From: Calothrix anomala FACHB-343
GTDB lineage: Bacteria > Cyanobacteriota > Cyanobacteriia > Cyanobacteriales > Nostocaceae
NCBI RefSeq assembly: GCF_014696435.1
Contig: NZ_JACJQG010000039.1
Span: 1 to 64,000 of the forward strand
Reading direction: 5' to 3'
Length of the DNA: 64,000 nt
The notes beneath the pieces are model-generated. The model ran no database searches. It was not told where the DNA came from and worked only from the letters and a program-made list of their open reading frames with translations. A program made the position numbers and the translations under genes. Shown here one piece after another: positions 28,442 through 37,710 of the stretch (within the stretch, counting starts at the first letter, position 1; each line of letters begins with the position of its first letter).

Positions 28442-29296
28442 ATGAATATTCCTCCCCCATCCCCAGAAACTGGATTTAACTTCGCCTACCTAGACGAACA
28501 AACAAAACGTTCCATTCGCCGTGCTTTGCTGAAAGCTGTGGCGATTCCCGGACATCAAATACCCTTTTCTTCGAGAGAAATGCCCATGTCTTACGGTTGG
28601 GGTACTGGGGGAATTCAGGTAACGGCTGCTGTAATTGGTCAAACTGATGTCCTGAAAGTCATCGATCAAGGTGCAGATGATACGACAAACGCTGTGAATA
28701 TTCGTCGGTTTTTCAAAAAAGTTTGTGGTGTAGAAACAACAGAACACACCCAAGAAGCCACTCTGATTCAGACGCGCCATCGCATACCCGAAACACCACT
28801 CAAAGACGGACAGATTTTAGTTTACCAAGTACCAATTCCCGAACCCTTACGCTGGTTAGAACCCTCGTCTGTAGAAACAGGTAAAATGCACGCTTTAGAA
28901 GAATATGGGGCGATGTACGTCAAACTTTACGAAGATATCACCACACATGGACACATTGCCACATCCTACGATTACCCAGTAATGGTGCATGAACGTTATT
29001 TGATGAGTCCTAGCCCAATCCCCCGCTTTGATAATCCCAAAATGAATATGAGTCCCGCATTGCAATTATTTGGCGCAGGGAGAGAAAAACGTATATATGC
29101 AATTCCACCCTACACCAAAGTCAAAAGCCTAGATTTTGAAGACCATCCTTTCACCGTAGAAAAATGGGATAAAGCCTGTGAGTTATGCGGTTCCACAGAA
29201 AGCTATTTAGATGAAGTTGTGATTGATGACCAAGGCGGACGAATGTGGATTTGTTCAGATACGGATTTTTGTAATAAAAGAAGTGTTGATGGTTGA
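28442..29296 (+). CDS. phnJ: C-P lyase radical SAM subunit PhnJ
   Basis: 284 residues (E. coli 281). The non-classical radical SAM cysteines are in the C-terminal motif CELCGSTESY ... MWICSDTDFCNKR, and the glycyl-radical region MPMSYGWGTGGIQVTAAVIG is near residue 45. PhnJ opens the C-P bond of 5-phospho-ribosyl phosphonate, releasing the alkane (methane from methylphosphonate) and cyclic ribose phosphate. All key cysteines are present. phnK follows 59 bp later. Confidence 0.96.
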   Translation: MNIPPPSPETGFNFAYLDEQTKRSIRRALLKAVAIPGHQIPFSSREMPMSYGWGTGGIQVTAAVIGQTDVLKVIDQGADDTTNAVNIRRFFKKVCGVETTEHTQEATLIQTRHRIPETPLKDGQILVYQVPIPEPLRWLEPSSVETGKMHALEEYGAMYVKLYEDITTHGHIATSYDYPVMVHERYLMSPSPIPRFDNPKMNMSPALQLFGAGREKRIYAIPPYTKVKSLDFEDHPFTVEKWDKACELCGSTESYLDEVVIDDQGGRMWICSDTDFCNKRSVDG

Positions 29297-29358
29297 CTGT
29301 TGACGGTTGACTGTTGACTAATAACAAATGACCAATGACAAATGACAAATGACCAATG
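29289..29358. repeat. Two heptamer families between phnJ and phnK
   Basis: TTGACTG/TTGACGG units reach about 29320 and are followed by AATGACC/AATGACA units that run into the phnK ATG at 29356. Confidence 0.8.
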
Positions 29359-30129
29359 ACTAAACCTCTTTTACAAGTTCATCATTTGAGTAAATCTTAC
29401 GGTGCGATTAAGGCTTGCGATCGCATCTCCTTTAATCTTTATCCTGGCCAAGTTCTCGGAATTGTAGGTGAATCTGGTTCGGGTAAGTCTACTTTGCTGA
29501 GTGCAATTGCCCATCACATCACTGTTGACCAAGGTAATGTTACGTATAAAAACCGTAATGATGAAGACATAGAACTTTTTCAACTTGCGGAAGCTAAACG
29601 ACGGTTATTAATGCGAACTGAATGGGGTTTTGTTCAGCAAAATCCTCGTGATGGGTTGCGAATGCGGGTGAGTGCGGGAGCAAATATCGGTGAACGCCTT
29701 CTAGATGTGGGAGTGCGACACTACGGTAATATTCGAGATGAAGCTGCACATTGGCTACGACAAGTAGAAATTGACCCAACAAGGATAGATGATTTACCAG
29801 TGCAATTTTCTGGAGGGATGCAACAAAGATTACAACTAGCCCGTGTGTTGGTGACACGTCCTCGGTTGATTTTGATGGATGAACCGACAGGTGGGTTGGA
29901 TGTTTCGGTACAAGCGAGGTTATTGGATTTATTGCGATCGCTTGTCCGCAATTTTCGTCTTAGCGTCATTATAGTGACTCACGATATCGGCGTAGTCAGG
30001 CTACTAGCGCACAGATTACTAGTCATGCAACAAGGACAAGTAGTGGAATCAGGCTTAACCGATCAAGTACTTGATGATCCACAACATCCTTACACCCAAC
30101 TATTAGTCAGCGCGGCTTTAACACCATGA
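29356..30129 (+). CDS. phnK: C-P lyase ABC-type ATPase PhnK
   Basis: 257 residues with Walker A GESGSGKST, the Q-loop EWGFVQQNPRDGLRMRVSAG, signature FSGGMQQRLQLARVL, Walker B LILMDEPTGGLDVSVQARLL and H-loop VTHD. RMRVSAGANIGERLL is typical of PhnK. It binds the PhnGHIJ core as a dimer and is not a transporter. The start codon is inside an AATGAC repeat. Confidence 0.94.
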   Translation: MTKPLLQVHHLSKSYGAIKACDRISFNLYPGQVLGIVGESGSGKSTLLSAIAHHITVDQGNVTYKNRNDEDIELFQLAEAKRRLLMRTEWGFVQQNPRDGLRMRVSAGANIGERLLDVGVRHYGNIRDEAAHWLRQVEIDPTRIDDLPVQFSGGMQQRLQLARVLVTRPRLILMDEPTGGLDVSVQARLLDLLRSLVRNFRLSVIIVTHDIGVVRLLAHRLLVMQQGQVVESGLTDQVLDDPQHPYTQLLVSAALTP

Positions 30130-30131
30130 TT

Positions 30132-30175
30132 TGTTGACGGTTGACGGTTGACGGTTGACTGATGACTGATGACTG
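30132..30175. repeat. Heptamer array between phnK and phnL
   Basis: TTGACGG and ATGACTG units. An in-frame ATG at 30169 lies in the array; the phnL ATG at 30199 is preferred. Confidence 0.85.
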
Positions 30176-30198
30176 TTCTTTATTGGCACTTTTTAACC

Positions 30199-30924
30199 AT
30201 GCAATCATTAACTCTTAACCATCGATCAGTAGAATTTCCTAGCCAAGTACTTTTGCAAGTAGAAAACTTACGCAAAAGTTTTACTTTGCATCAGCAAGGA
30301 GGAATGCAACTTTCTGTTTTAGAAGGAGTTTCTTTGACAGTTAATGCAGGAGAATGTATCGCTCTTTCTGGAGCATCTGGTACTGGGAAATCTACATTTA
30401 TGCGCTGTTTATATGCAAATTATCGCGTTGATAGTGGTTCAGTTTGGGTGAAACATGAAGAATCCTGGCTTGATTTATGCCAACTCGCACCCCACGAAAT
30501 TTTAGCAGTTCGCCAGAAAACTATGGGATATGTCAGCCAATTTCTAAGAGTAATTCCTAGAGTACCAGCGTTAGATGTAGCTGCCGAACCACTATTAGAA
30601 TTAGGCGTAAATATAGATATTGCATATAACAAAGTTAAATACTTATTTCGTTGCCTCAATCTTGCAGAAAGATTATGGCAGCTTTCCCCTACAACTTTTT
30701 CTGGTGGTGAAAAACAACGGGTAAATATTGCCAGAGCATTAGTAGTTGATTATCCAATTTTACTACTAGATGAACCAACCTCAGCCCTAGATGCTAGTAA
30801 TCGTCAAGTAGTGATTGAACTATTACAAGAACGCAAAAATCAAGGCTGTTCATTAATTGGAATTTTTCATGATGAAGAAGTGCGATCGCAACTCTGCAAC
30901 CGCGAATTAATTTTTAATAGTTGA
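30199..30924 (+). CDS. phnL: C-P lyase ABC-type ATPase PhnL
   Basis: From ATG 30199 there are 241 residues. Walker A SGASGTGKST, LAPHEILAVRQKTMGYVSQF (Q-loop), signature FSGGEKQRVNIARAL, Walker B ILLLDEPTSALD and H-loop IFHDEE are seen. The IRVIPRVPALDVAAEPLLE stretch is PhnL-like. It joins PhnK on the C-P lyase core. The stop is followed directly by heptamer repeats. Confidence 0.93.
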   Translation: MQSLTLNHRSVEFPSQVLLQVENLRKSFTLHQQGGMQLSVLEGVSLTVNAGECIALSGASGTGKSTFMRCLYANYRVDSGSVWVKHEESWLDLCQLAPHEILAVRQKTMGYVSQFLRVIPRVPALDVAAEPLLELGVNIDIAYNKVKYLFRCLNLAERLWQLSPTTFSGGEKQRVNIARALVVDYPILLLDEPTSALDASNRQVVIELLQERKNQGCSLIGIFHDEEVRSQLCNRELIFNS

Positions 30925-31367
30925 CGGTTGACGGTTGACGGTTAACAGTTAACAGTTGACGGTTGACAGTTGACAGTTAACAGTTGATTTCTTAACTATC
31001 CCAACAAAGCATTTACCATTCCCAGTCACCAGTCATCAGTCACCAGTCATCAGTCATCAGTCACCAGTCACCAGTCATCAGTCACCAGTCACCAGTCATC
31101 AGTCATCAGTCACCAGTCACCAGTCACCAGTCACCAGTCATCAGTCATCAGTCACCAGTCACCAGTCACCAGTCACCAGTCATCAGTCACCAGTCATCAG
31201 TCATCAGTCATCAGTCACCAGTCATCAGTCACCAGTCACCAGTCACCAGTCACCAGTCACCAGTCATCAGTCATCAGTCATCAGTCACCAGTCATCAGTC
31301 ACCAGTCACCAGTCACCAGTCACCAGTCACCAGTCACCAGTCATCAGTCATCAGTCAACAAATTATT
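30925..31367. repeat. Large heptamer array (CAGTCAC/CAGTCAT) between phnL and second phnM
   Basis: TTGACGG-type units cover about 30920-30988. A long, nearly pure array from about 31023 to 31362 then has some 48 heptamers differing only in C or T at the last position (CAGTCAC or CAGTCAT). It ends with CAGTCAACAA just before the phnM ATG at 31368. Confidence 0.95.
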
Positions 31368-32504
31368 ATGAACGAGCAGATTTACACTAACTATCGTCTG
31401 CAACTACCAAATCAAGAAATACTAGGTACTTTAGTAGTCAGAGAGGGATTGATTGCTGATATTCAACCAGGAGTTGTGAGTCAGGGACAAAATGGTGAGG
31501 GAGATTATCTTTTACCAGGATTGATTGAGTTACACACCGACAATTTAGAACGCTGTATGTCTCCTCGTCCTGGTATTCGCTGGCCTTTAGAAGCCGCAGC
31601 AGTGTATCACGATCGCGATTTAGCCAGCGCTGGAGTCACAACAGTATGTGATGCGATCGCAATTGGTGATGTAGCAGCTGGTTCTCCGCGCTTAATTAAC
31701 TATGCACCGATGATTGATGTTGTTTCTCAAGGACAAATAGCCGGACGCTTTTGTGTGGAACATCGCCTGCATTTACGTTGTGAATTAGCTTATGAACAGG
31801 TCTATGAAATTACAGCACAATATATCAATCATCCTCTGTTATCGATGATTTCATTGATGGATCACACCCCAGGACAACGCCAGTTTATTCGGTTGGATAA
31901 ATTTAAAGAATATTACATGGGTAAACATGGCGTGACTGCTGATCAAATGGATGAATTTATTTCAACTCGTCAGCAAAAACAAGAAATATATGCACAGAAA
32001 AATCGTACAGCTTTAGTAGAACTCGCCAAAAATCAAGGTATTTCCTTAGCAAGCCATGATGATGCTACTGTGGAACACGTTAAAGAAGCAGTGCAAGATG
32101 GTGCAGTATTAGCTGAGTTCCCCACTACCTTAGAAGCAGCTAAAGCAGCGCATAGTTTAGGATTACAAGTATTAATGGGTGCGCCTAATTTAGTGTTGGG
32201 TGGTTCTCATTCTGGTAATGTTTCTGCAATGGAATTAGTATTGCAAAATCTAGTGGATGTAATTTCTTCTGATTACGTTCCTCAAAGCTTATTGCAATCA
32301 ATTTTTATGATTGCACAGAAAACAGAAAAGCCAATTTACGAAGCGATGCAATTATTTACCAGTAACCCAGCCAAAGCCATTAATGTATTTAGCGATCGCG
32401 GTAGTTTAGAAATCGGCAAAAGAGCCGATTTTATCACTGTTTATGATGATGGGATAGTACCTCGTTTAACTACAACTATCTGCCAAGGCGATCGCGTTGC
32501 TTAA
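31368..32504 (+). CDS. phnM: C-P lyase pathway hydrolase PhnM
   Basis: 378 residues, identical in length to E. coli PhnM. Canonical motifs are LLPGLIELHTDNLERCMSPR near residue 48, GVTTVCDAIAIGDV, EHRLHLRCELAYE, SLMDHTPGQRQF and ASHDDATVEHV, all carrying metal-binding His/Asp residues of the amidohydrolase fold. It hydrolyses ribosyl-phosphonate triphosphate to monophosphate. It is a clearer orthologue than the copy at 26431-27636. Confidence 0.95.
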   Translation: MNEQIYTNYRLQLPNQEILGTLVVREGLIADIQPGVVSQGQNGEGDYLLPGLIELHTDNLERCMSPRPGIRWPLEAAAVYHDRDLASAGVTTVCDAIAIGDVAAGSPRLINYAPMIDVVSQGQIAGRFCVEHRLHLRCELAYEQVYEITAQYINHPLLSMISLMDHTPGQRQFIRLDKFKEYYMGKHGVTADQMDEFISTRQQKQEIYAQKNRTALVELAKNQGISLASHDDATVEHVKEAVQDGAVLAEFPTTLEAAKAAHSLGLQVLMGAPNLVLGGSHSGNVSAMELVLQNLVDVISSDYVPQSLLQSIFMIAQKTEKPIYEAMQLFTSNPAKAINVFSDRGSLEIGKRADFITVYDDGIVPRLTTTICQGDRVA

Positions 32505-32547
32505 TCTATGGAAGTTAAAAAAATACCATTGCAGATTGCTATATTGT

Positions 32548-32590
32548 TCACAGTCACCAGTCAACAGTCAACCGTCACCAGTCACCAAGT
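32548..32590. repeat. Heptamer array after phnM
   Basis: CAGTCAC, CAGTCAA and CCGTCAC units lie just before the truncated ligase. Confidence 0.8.
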
Positions 32591-32602
32591 TGGTAAATAA
32601 CA

Positions 32603-33067
32603 GTGAATCTCCCTTTAATTACTCTTGCTCAAGAGCATAACGAGAAAATAGCAATTGTTACAACTGATAAAGCATTTACCTACAGAGATTTGCTGCAAAC
32701 TTCCAGTCGAATAGCAGCAAATTTGCTTCAAGATGCAGAAGATTTACAGGAGGTGCGAGTTGCTTTTCTGATACCGCCTGGGTTTGAGTATGTCGCTACT
32801 CAATGGGGGATTTGGCGTGCTGGTGGAATAGCTGTACCGCTTTGTATTTCTCACCCACGACCAGAATTAGAGTATGTAATTACAAATTCCGGAGCATCGA
32901 TTATTGTTGCTCATCCCAATTTTGAAGCAATATTGCGAGCGATCGCTACTGAACACAATTTACGATTTATTCTCACCTCAGAAACACTTCCAGATCCTGT
33001 TGATCGCCTTGTGGAAGTAGATATCGATTCGTTTGATTTCCTTACCCCAGAAATTATAGCCAAATAA
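32603..33067 (+). pseudogene. AMP-dependent acyl-CoA synthetase/ligase, N-terminal fragment
   Basis: GTG 32603 starts a 154-residue frame matching the N-terminus of ANL-superfamily ligases: KAFTYRDLLQTSSRIAANLL, then VAFLIPPGFEYVATQWGIWR and GGIAVPLCISHPRPELEYVI. The family needs about 500 residues. The P-loop-like TSGTTG motif, the adenylation core and the C-terminal lid are absent, so no activity is expected. DNA after the stop up to 33150 has protein-like short frames (IGVGIEQVIAHNLEALF) that may be another debris fragment. Confidence 0.8.
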
Positions 33068-33276
33068 TGGCCAATAAAATTATTGCACAGGTGTTGGCAT
33101 CGAGCAAGTGATTGCTCACAATTTAGAAGCTTTATTTCCTGGGATAAAATAACATTCCTTAGGCTACTAAATTAGAAAACTCTGGTGTGTAGTCTATTGA
33201 CTAGGATGACTCAAGACGCAAACTAACATTATATTGCTGATTTTATTTATTCATTTAATTAAAACATAAAGTTGAT
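33068..33276. other. Intergenic region with possible gene debris
   Basis: Only the short frame mentioned for the ligase fragment was seen; no RNA or repeat was recognised. Confidence 0.3.
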
Positions 33277-33636
33277 TTAAACAAGCGAGTAAATAACATA
33301 GTTCCATATTTTGATTTTATTACTACCACTGGCGAGAATTTTGCCATCAGGACTGATTGCTATACAATTAACTGGTTTTTGATTTCCTAACAATGTATGG
33401 ATGAGTTTACCAGAATTGAGATTCCAGACTTTGACATTACCTCTAGGATGTTGACAGCTACCAACGGCGAGAAAATTTCCATCGTAACTAATCGCCACAG
33501 AAGAAATTTCGCCTAAATCTTCTGTAAAAGTGCAATCCTGTTTTATGAAAATAACAAAGGCGCGATCGCTCAAGTTAACGACGCTTGGCAAGAGATTGTA
33601 GCAGAGCTTCAACCAATTTTCCTTTTGGTTATCCAT
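33277..33636 (-). pseudogene. WD40-repeat protein fragment
   Basis: 119 residues with about two WD40 blades: EISSVAISYDGNFLAVGSCQ ... VKVWNLNSGKLIHTLLGN and PVNCIAISPDGKILASGS ... IKIWN. WD40 propellers need six to eight blades, and cyanobacterial members usually exceed 500 residues, so this is a piece. Its N-terminus (NLSDRAFVIFIKQDCTF) is not a blade. Confidence 0.7.
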
Positions 33637-33962
33637 TCTAACTACTCAGTAAGTTCTATGTCAGATTCCAGCTATGCTTTATGTAGCATAGTTTATCTTA
33701 ATAATTAACAAAATTTAATTATCTCCTCCCTGCGATATAATTTTTGAGATAATTTTCAATTATTAATTTTTTTGAAAAATTTTAGTTAAAATTCACATTT
33801 CTACTAACTTTCTGATTCACCAATTTCCAGTTTCTTACAGTTTTAGATATTTTGAAATGTGTTGATTGTTTTTACAAAAAGCTGATTGGGTTGATGAGTA
33901 GATGTTGCAGTTGCAGAAACTGTATGGCTATGATCTCCGTCAAAGAGTCTACAGATGAGTTT
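33637..33962. other. AT-rich intergenic region
   Basis: No gene, hairpin of note or heptamer array was recognised. Confidence 0.35.
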
Positions 33963-35879
33963 TTAAATTTGTGTTTTAATCGGTAACAAAATTGCAAACT
34001 CTGTTCCTTTCCCAACTTCTGAAGCTAATTCTATTCTACCTTTATGCTTGTCGATTATTTGATAGCAGATGCTTAGACCTAGACCGGTACCTTTACCGAC
34101 TGGTTTAGTTGTGAAGAAAGGGTCAAATAACTTATTTCTAATCTCTGGCGGTATTCCAGGTCCATTATCTCTAATCCCTACCTTAATATAAGTATCATCT
34201 AACTTCGATGTTTCTATAAAAATTTGTTTAGTAGTTTGAGATTCTAATTCTAATAAAGCATCTATTGCATTACTCAAAATATTCATAAATACCTGATTTA
34301 TTTGAGCAGGATAGCATTCAACTAAAGGTAAATCTCTATAGTTTGTTAAAACTGTAATATCTGATTTAATTCTGTGAGACAAAATTAATAGTGTATTGTC
34401 AATACCTTCATGAATATCTACTTCTTTAATATCGGCTTCATCTAATCGAGAAAAATTACGCAAAGATAAGACAATTTCTCGAATACGTTCAGCACCTATT
34501 TTCATAGAATCTAGTAACTTCAGTAAGTCTTTTTTGAGGAAATTAAAATCAATATCTTCTATTCTCTCTTCTATAATGCAGTTGGATTCTGGATATTGTT
34601 GCTCGTATAAATTTATGAGATTGAGTAAGTCTTGAATATACTCATCTGCACATCGAATATTTCCATAAATAAAATTAATGGGATTATTAATTTCATGTGC
34701 TATACCTGCAACCATTTGTCCCAAAGAAGACATCTTTTCTGTTTGAATTAATTGTGCCTGAGTTGCTTTTAAGTCTTGGAGAGCTTGTTTTAATTCCTGA
34801 GTTCGTTCTTCTACTCTTTGTTCTAAAGTTTGGTATGAATGTTGAAGTTCTTGAGTTCGTTCTTTTACTCTTTGCTCTAAATGTTGACGAGCTAGCTCTA
34901 ATTCCTGAGTGTAATCTCCTACCCATTCTACTAATTGATTAAGTGAGGTAGCTAATGTTCCTACTTCATCTTTGCTAGTGACATTAGCTCTTAGTTGAAA
35001 ATTAGACTCTTGGATAATTTTTCTAGCAACTTTAGTAACTACTTCTAAAGGATGGGCAATTAACTTACTAGTATATATTGCAAGTGCCGCTGCGATCGCA
35101 GATGACAAAATCATACTGCCAAAAATAACTTTCATCCGCAGGTTTTTAACATTCTCAAAGCTAGTATTGGCTTCCTGTTTTTGAATTTCAGCTTGTCCTA
35201 TAAGCCGAATCAACTCGTCTGAAAGTTGCTCAAATTTTACAGAGAGGTTAACTTTTTTCTCCTCTTTAAATAAAAAAAATAATTGTTCTTGGTAATCAGA
35301 TTTTGCTTTCGGCGATAATTGTTTTTTTTCAATTTGCTGCCAGTAAAACTGGACTATCTGATTGTATATCTCTATGTTTTTCTGATAATTCTTCAATAAA
35401 TTTAAAATTTCTGCACTGTTTAATGCTAAGTCATTAGGATAAGCATTGATAAACTTTTCTATCTCCAATAACTGTTGATTAACTTGACTAAGTTCATCGA
35501 GAAACTTATTTTTTTCAAATTCTAACCAGACAGAATTATCTAATACAGTAACTAATCTTTGCGGATGTAATCTGATTCTCGTTACTGCATTTTCTAAATC
35601 TTTGAGTAAATATTGCTGCTGATAGGATAAATTTAACTGCTTTTGGGCATTTGTTTCATATTGTGTTGCATGTAACAAACCAATTATTGTTCCAACAAAA
35701 GCAATGCTAATAGCTACAGTATAACCATAACTAATCTTTTGAGCAATATCCCAGCTATTACTTAAATTACTAAACCAGAGAAAAATTCTTTTAACAGGCT
35801 TTCTTTTAATAACTGCCATTAATTTAGCATCAATACTCTTATAAAAAGCTTCCTTGTCCAATTTTTTGATAAACTTCAC
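33963..35879 (-). CDS. Membrane sensor histidine kinase (HAMP, HisKA, HATPase)
   Basis: 638 residues. Membrane helices lie at about 49-71 ([19 protein letters not shown]) and 253-273 ([19 protein letters not shown]), enclosing an all-helical periplasmic domain of about 180 residues. A HAMP domain follows, then a coiled coil with repeats of [12 protein letters not shown]. The phosphoacceptor His is in [19 protein letters not shown] near residue 393, and the ATPase has [25 protein letters not shown] and [14 protein letters not shown]. Its start lies inside the 3' end of the PhnD-like lipoprotein gene (41-nt overlap), so the two are cotranslated and probably work together. No response regulator is adjacent. 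Confidence 0.92.
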   Translation of the reverse strand: MKFIKKLDKEAFYKSIDAKLMAVIKRKPVKRIFLWFSNLSNSWDIAQKISYGYTVAISIAFVGTIIGLLHATQYETNAQKQLNLSYQQQYLLKDLENAVTRIRLHPQRLVTVLDNSVWLEFEKNKFLDELSQVNQQLLEIEKFINAYPNDLALNSAEILNLLKNYQKNIEIYNQIVQFYWQQIEKKQLSPKAKSDYQEQLFFLFKEEKKVNLSVKFEQLSDELIRLIGQAEIQKQEANTSFENVKNLRMKVIFGSMILSSAIAAALAIYTSKLIAHPLEVVTKVARKIIQESNFQLRANVTSKDEVGTLATSLNQLVEWVGDYTQELELARQHLEQRVKERTQELQHSYQTLEQRVEERTQELKQALQDLKATQAQLIQTEKMSSLGQMVAGIAHEINNPINFIYGNIRCADEYIQDLLNLINLYEQQYPESNCIIEERIEDIDFNFLKKDLLKLLDSMKIGAERIREIVLSLRNFSRLDEADIKEVDIHEGIDNTLLILSHRIKSDITVLTNYRDLPLVECYPAQINQVFMNILSNAIDALLELESQTTKQIFIETSKLDDTYIKVGIRDNGPGIPPEIRNKLFDPFFTTKPVGKGTGLGLSICYQIIDKHKGRIELASEVGKGTEFAILLPIKTQI

Positions 35880-36726
35880 GAATCATATTATAGTCAGAAT
35901 CATTTGCTGAAATAAATTTACCATCTTTATACTTTTGGTTCGCTTTAGCTGTTAAAAGGCTTTGGATTAGTTTATCTTGATGCTCAAACATACGCGCTCG
36001 TACATCTTCTACAAAGCTAGATGCCAGTAGGTTACTAGCAACAAATATATCATTTGGGAGTAATGGGCCTTTTAAGATGATAGAAAAATCCTTTTCCAAC
36101 AACCCTTCAGCTTCTAAGATATTATGGTATCGATCAAATGAGGTTGCCCAAGCATCCACCTCACCTTTTTTTAAAGCTTTTGCTCCTTGATCGTCCAACA
36201 TGATAATTTTTAAGTCAGTATTTGGATTCAACCCAGCATCTATTAGTAGTTTTGTAGGAGCAATATGGCCAGAGGTTGAGCCAATTTTTCGCATAGCAAT
36301 TGTTTTACCTCTCAATTGAGCTAATGATTTAATTTTGCTATCTGCACGAACGACAAAAATGGAATGATAGTTACTACGCCTGATAGCAATTATAGGGATA
36401 GCCTTAGCTCTAGAATTTAAAATTAAGTATTCTGAAGGGCCTGCAAATACAATGTCTACCTTTCCTGAAAGTAATGCAGGCGCTGCCGCCGTAGGATTTT
36501 CTACAGGAAAAAAATCAATTTTTATGCCTAATATTTCTTCTAGTACAGCCCGAAATGCTCCATAATCTTGTTGTAAATCTTCAATTCCAGCAACATCGGT
36601 AACTGTAAAATTTAATTTTTTAGGTGATGATATTGCCAATTTATCTGAGTTATTTTTTGGATTAGTACCTGTTGTACAGCCAGCAATAAATAATAGCGAA
36701 TACCAAAGTATATTTCGCCGTTTCAT
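35839..36726 (-). CDS. PhnD-like phosphate/phosphonate-type binding lipoprotein
   Basis: 295 residues. A signal peptide ends in lipobox IAGC with the Cys at residue 17, so the mature protein is a lipid-anchored periplasmic protein. TVTDVAGIEDLQQDYGAFRA, LLSGKVDIVFAGPSEYLIL, TIAMRKIGSTSGHIAPTKLL and VDAWATSFDRY match the PhnD/SBP_bac family that binds phosphonate, phosphite or related oxyanions. No permease or ATPase genes lie beside it; instead it overlaps a histidine kinase. It is therefore a candidate receptor subunit and not a transporter subunit. Confidence 0.88.
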   Translation of the reverse strand: MKRRNILWYSLLFIAGCTTGTNPKNNSDKLAISSPKKLNFTVTDVAGIEDLQQDYGAFRAVLEEILGIKIDFFPVENPTAAAPALLSGKVDIVFAGPSEYLILNSRAKAIPIIAIRRSNYHSIFVVRADSKIKSLAQLRGKTIAMRKIGSTSGHIAPTKLLIDAGLNPNTDLKIIMLDDQGAKALKKGEVDAWATSFDRYHNILEAEGLLEKDFSIILKGPLLPNDIFVASNLLASSFVEDVRARMFEHQDKLIQSLLTAKANQKYKDGKFISANDSDYNMIREVYQKIGQGSFL

Positions 36727-37436
36727 ATATTTTGAAAACTATTATAATGAAGGAAAATAATATCAAGCATTTCACTCGTTAAGTATATTGTTTTTTTATA
36801 GCTATAACTTCTGTAGATATACGCAAATTAATTATATTTTTGTAGAAATGTTCTAAATATAAAAAATGCTTTTATTATTCGGTTTATGTATTTATATAAC
36901 TTTGCAAGATTAAGGAAAGGTTATTCAGTGAATACTTAAATTTCCATAAATAAAAAAGTAAAAAACAGTAAAGCACCTGTTACTACTTAGCGAACGAGAA
37001 TAACTTCACACAACTAACCTTTGATAATGAATTAGAGACAAATATTATGTAAAATTGTGTCAACTGAGAAATATGTCTTACCTATCAACTTTTTTACTAA
37101 TTAAAGGTTAGGTTAAGGGATGACTTAGTTTAAATTTAGGTAATCAAGAGATTAAATTAGCTAAACATCAGTACTTTTCATCCAATTTTTAAGCTGGAAA
37201 TATAAAAATTTTAGAACATAAATATTTTATTATTGTTCAATAAAAAGCGACAACTAACGCTGCAATACTTGGCTTATACTCTAAAATCAACAGATAAGCT
37301 GTTCCACATAAAACTTGGATAATATTGTTGATTTTGTTGATTGTTGACTGTTAACGGTTAACAAATTATACAATTTATAATGCAAGGAATATGTGTTTTA
37401 GCTGATTAGTTAATGATGCTTCCAAGGAAAAATTAC
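36727..37436. promoter_or_regulatory. AT-rich region upstream of the peptide island
   Basis: About 700 bp without a gene. A short heptamer array (TTGACTG, TTAACGG; about 37343-37366) lies 70 bp before the first precursor. Promoters for both the minus-strand receptor gene and the plus-strand peptide genes must be here. Confidence 0.4.
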
Positions 37437-37679
37437 ATGGAAAAGCGAAAAAGCAATTACGACAGTCATTTAGAAATTAACAGCTTAATTGATGATGCTG
37501 TCAATAATGCGATCGCTCGCCGGAATCAAGAGTTAGATTCTGAAGATGCTTTGTTAGATGTATCTGATACAGAAGCTAGAAATATCGCAGGGGGTCTAGC
37601 ATCTGTGAAAACAACAGGTTTAATTTTTAAACCTCCTATTATTGTTGGCATCATCATTGCCCCAATTGAAACTATTTAG
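37437..37679 (+). CDS. Candidate RiPP precursor with double-glycine leader (not Nif11)
   Basis: From ATG 37437 (AAGGA at 37423-37427) the product has 80 residues; ATG 37413 would add eight. The N-terminal half is charged and helical (INSLIDDAVNNAIARRNQE), followed by the processing-like site ARNIAGG and a hydrophobic tail LASVKTTGLIFKPPIIVGII ending APIETI. That layout (acidic leader, GG, 25-30-residue core) is what C39 exporters cleave. I do not recognise the leader family. It starts the run of genes leading to the Nif11 precursors. Confidence 0.6.
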   Translation: MEKRKSNYDSHLEINSLIDDAVNNAIARRNQELDSEDALLDVSDTEARNIAGGLASVKTTGLIFKPPIIVGIIIAPIETI

Positions 37680-37710
37680 CCGTAAGATTCTCTTTGCCGA
37701 GGCTTAATGC

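Noticed and set aside
31023-31362. Possible CRISPR array
   Set aside because: The period is seven bases with no unique spacers; it is a tandem heptamer array.
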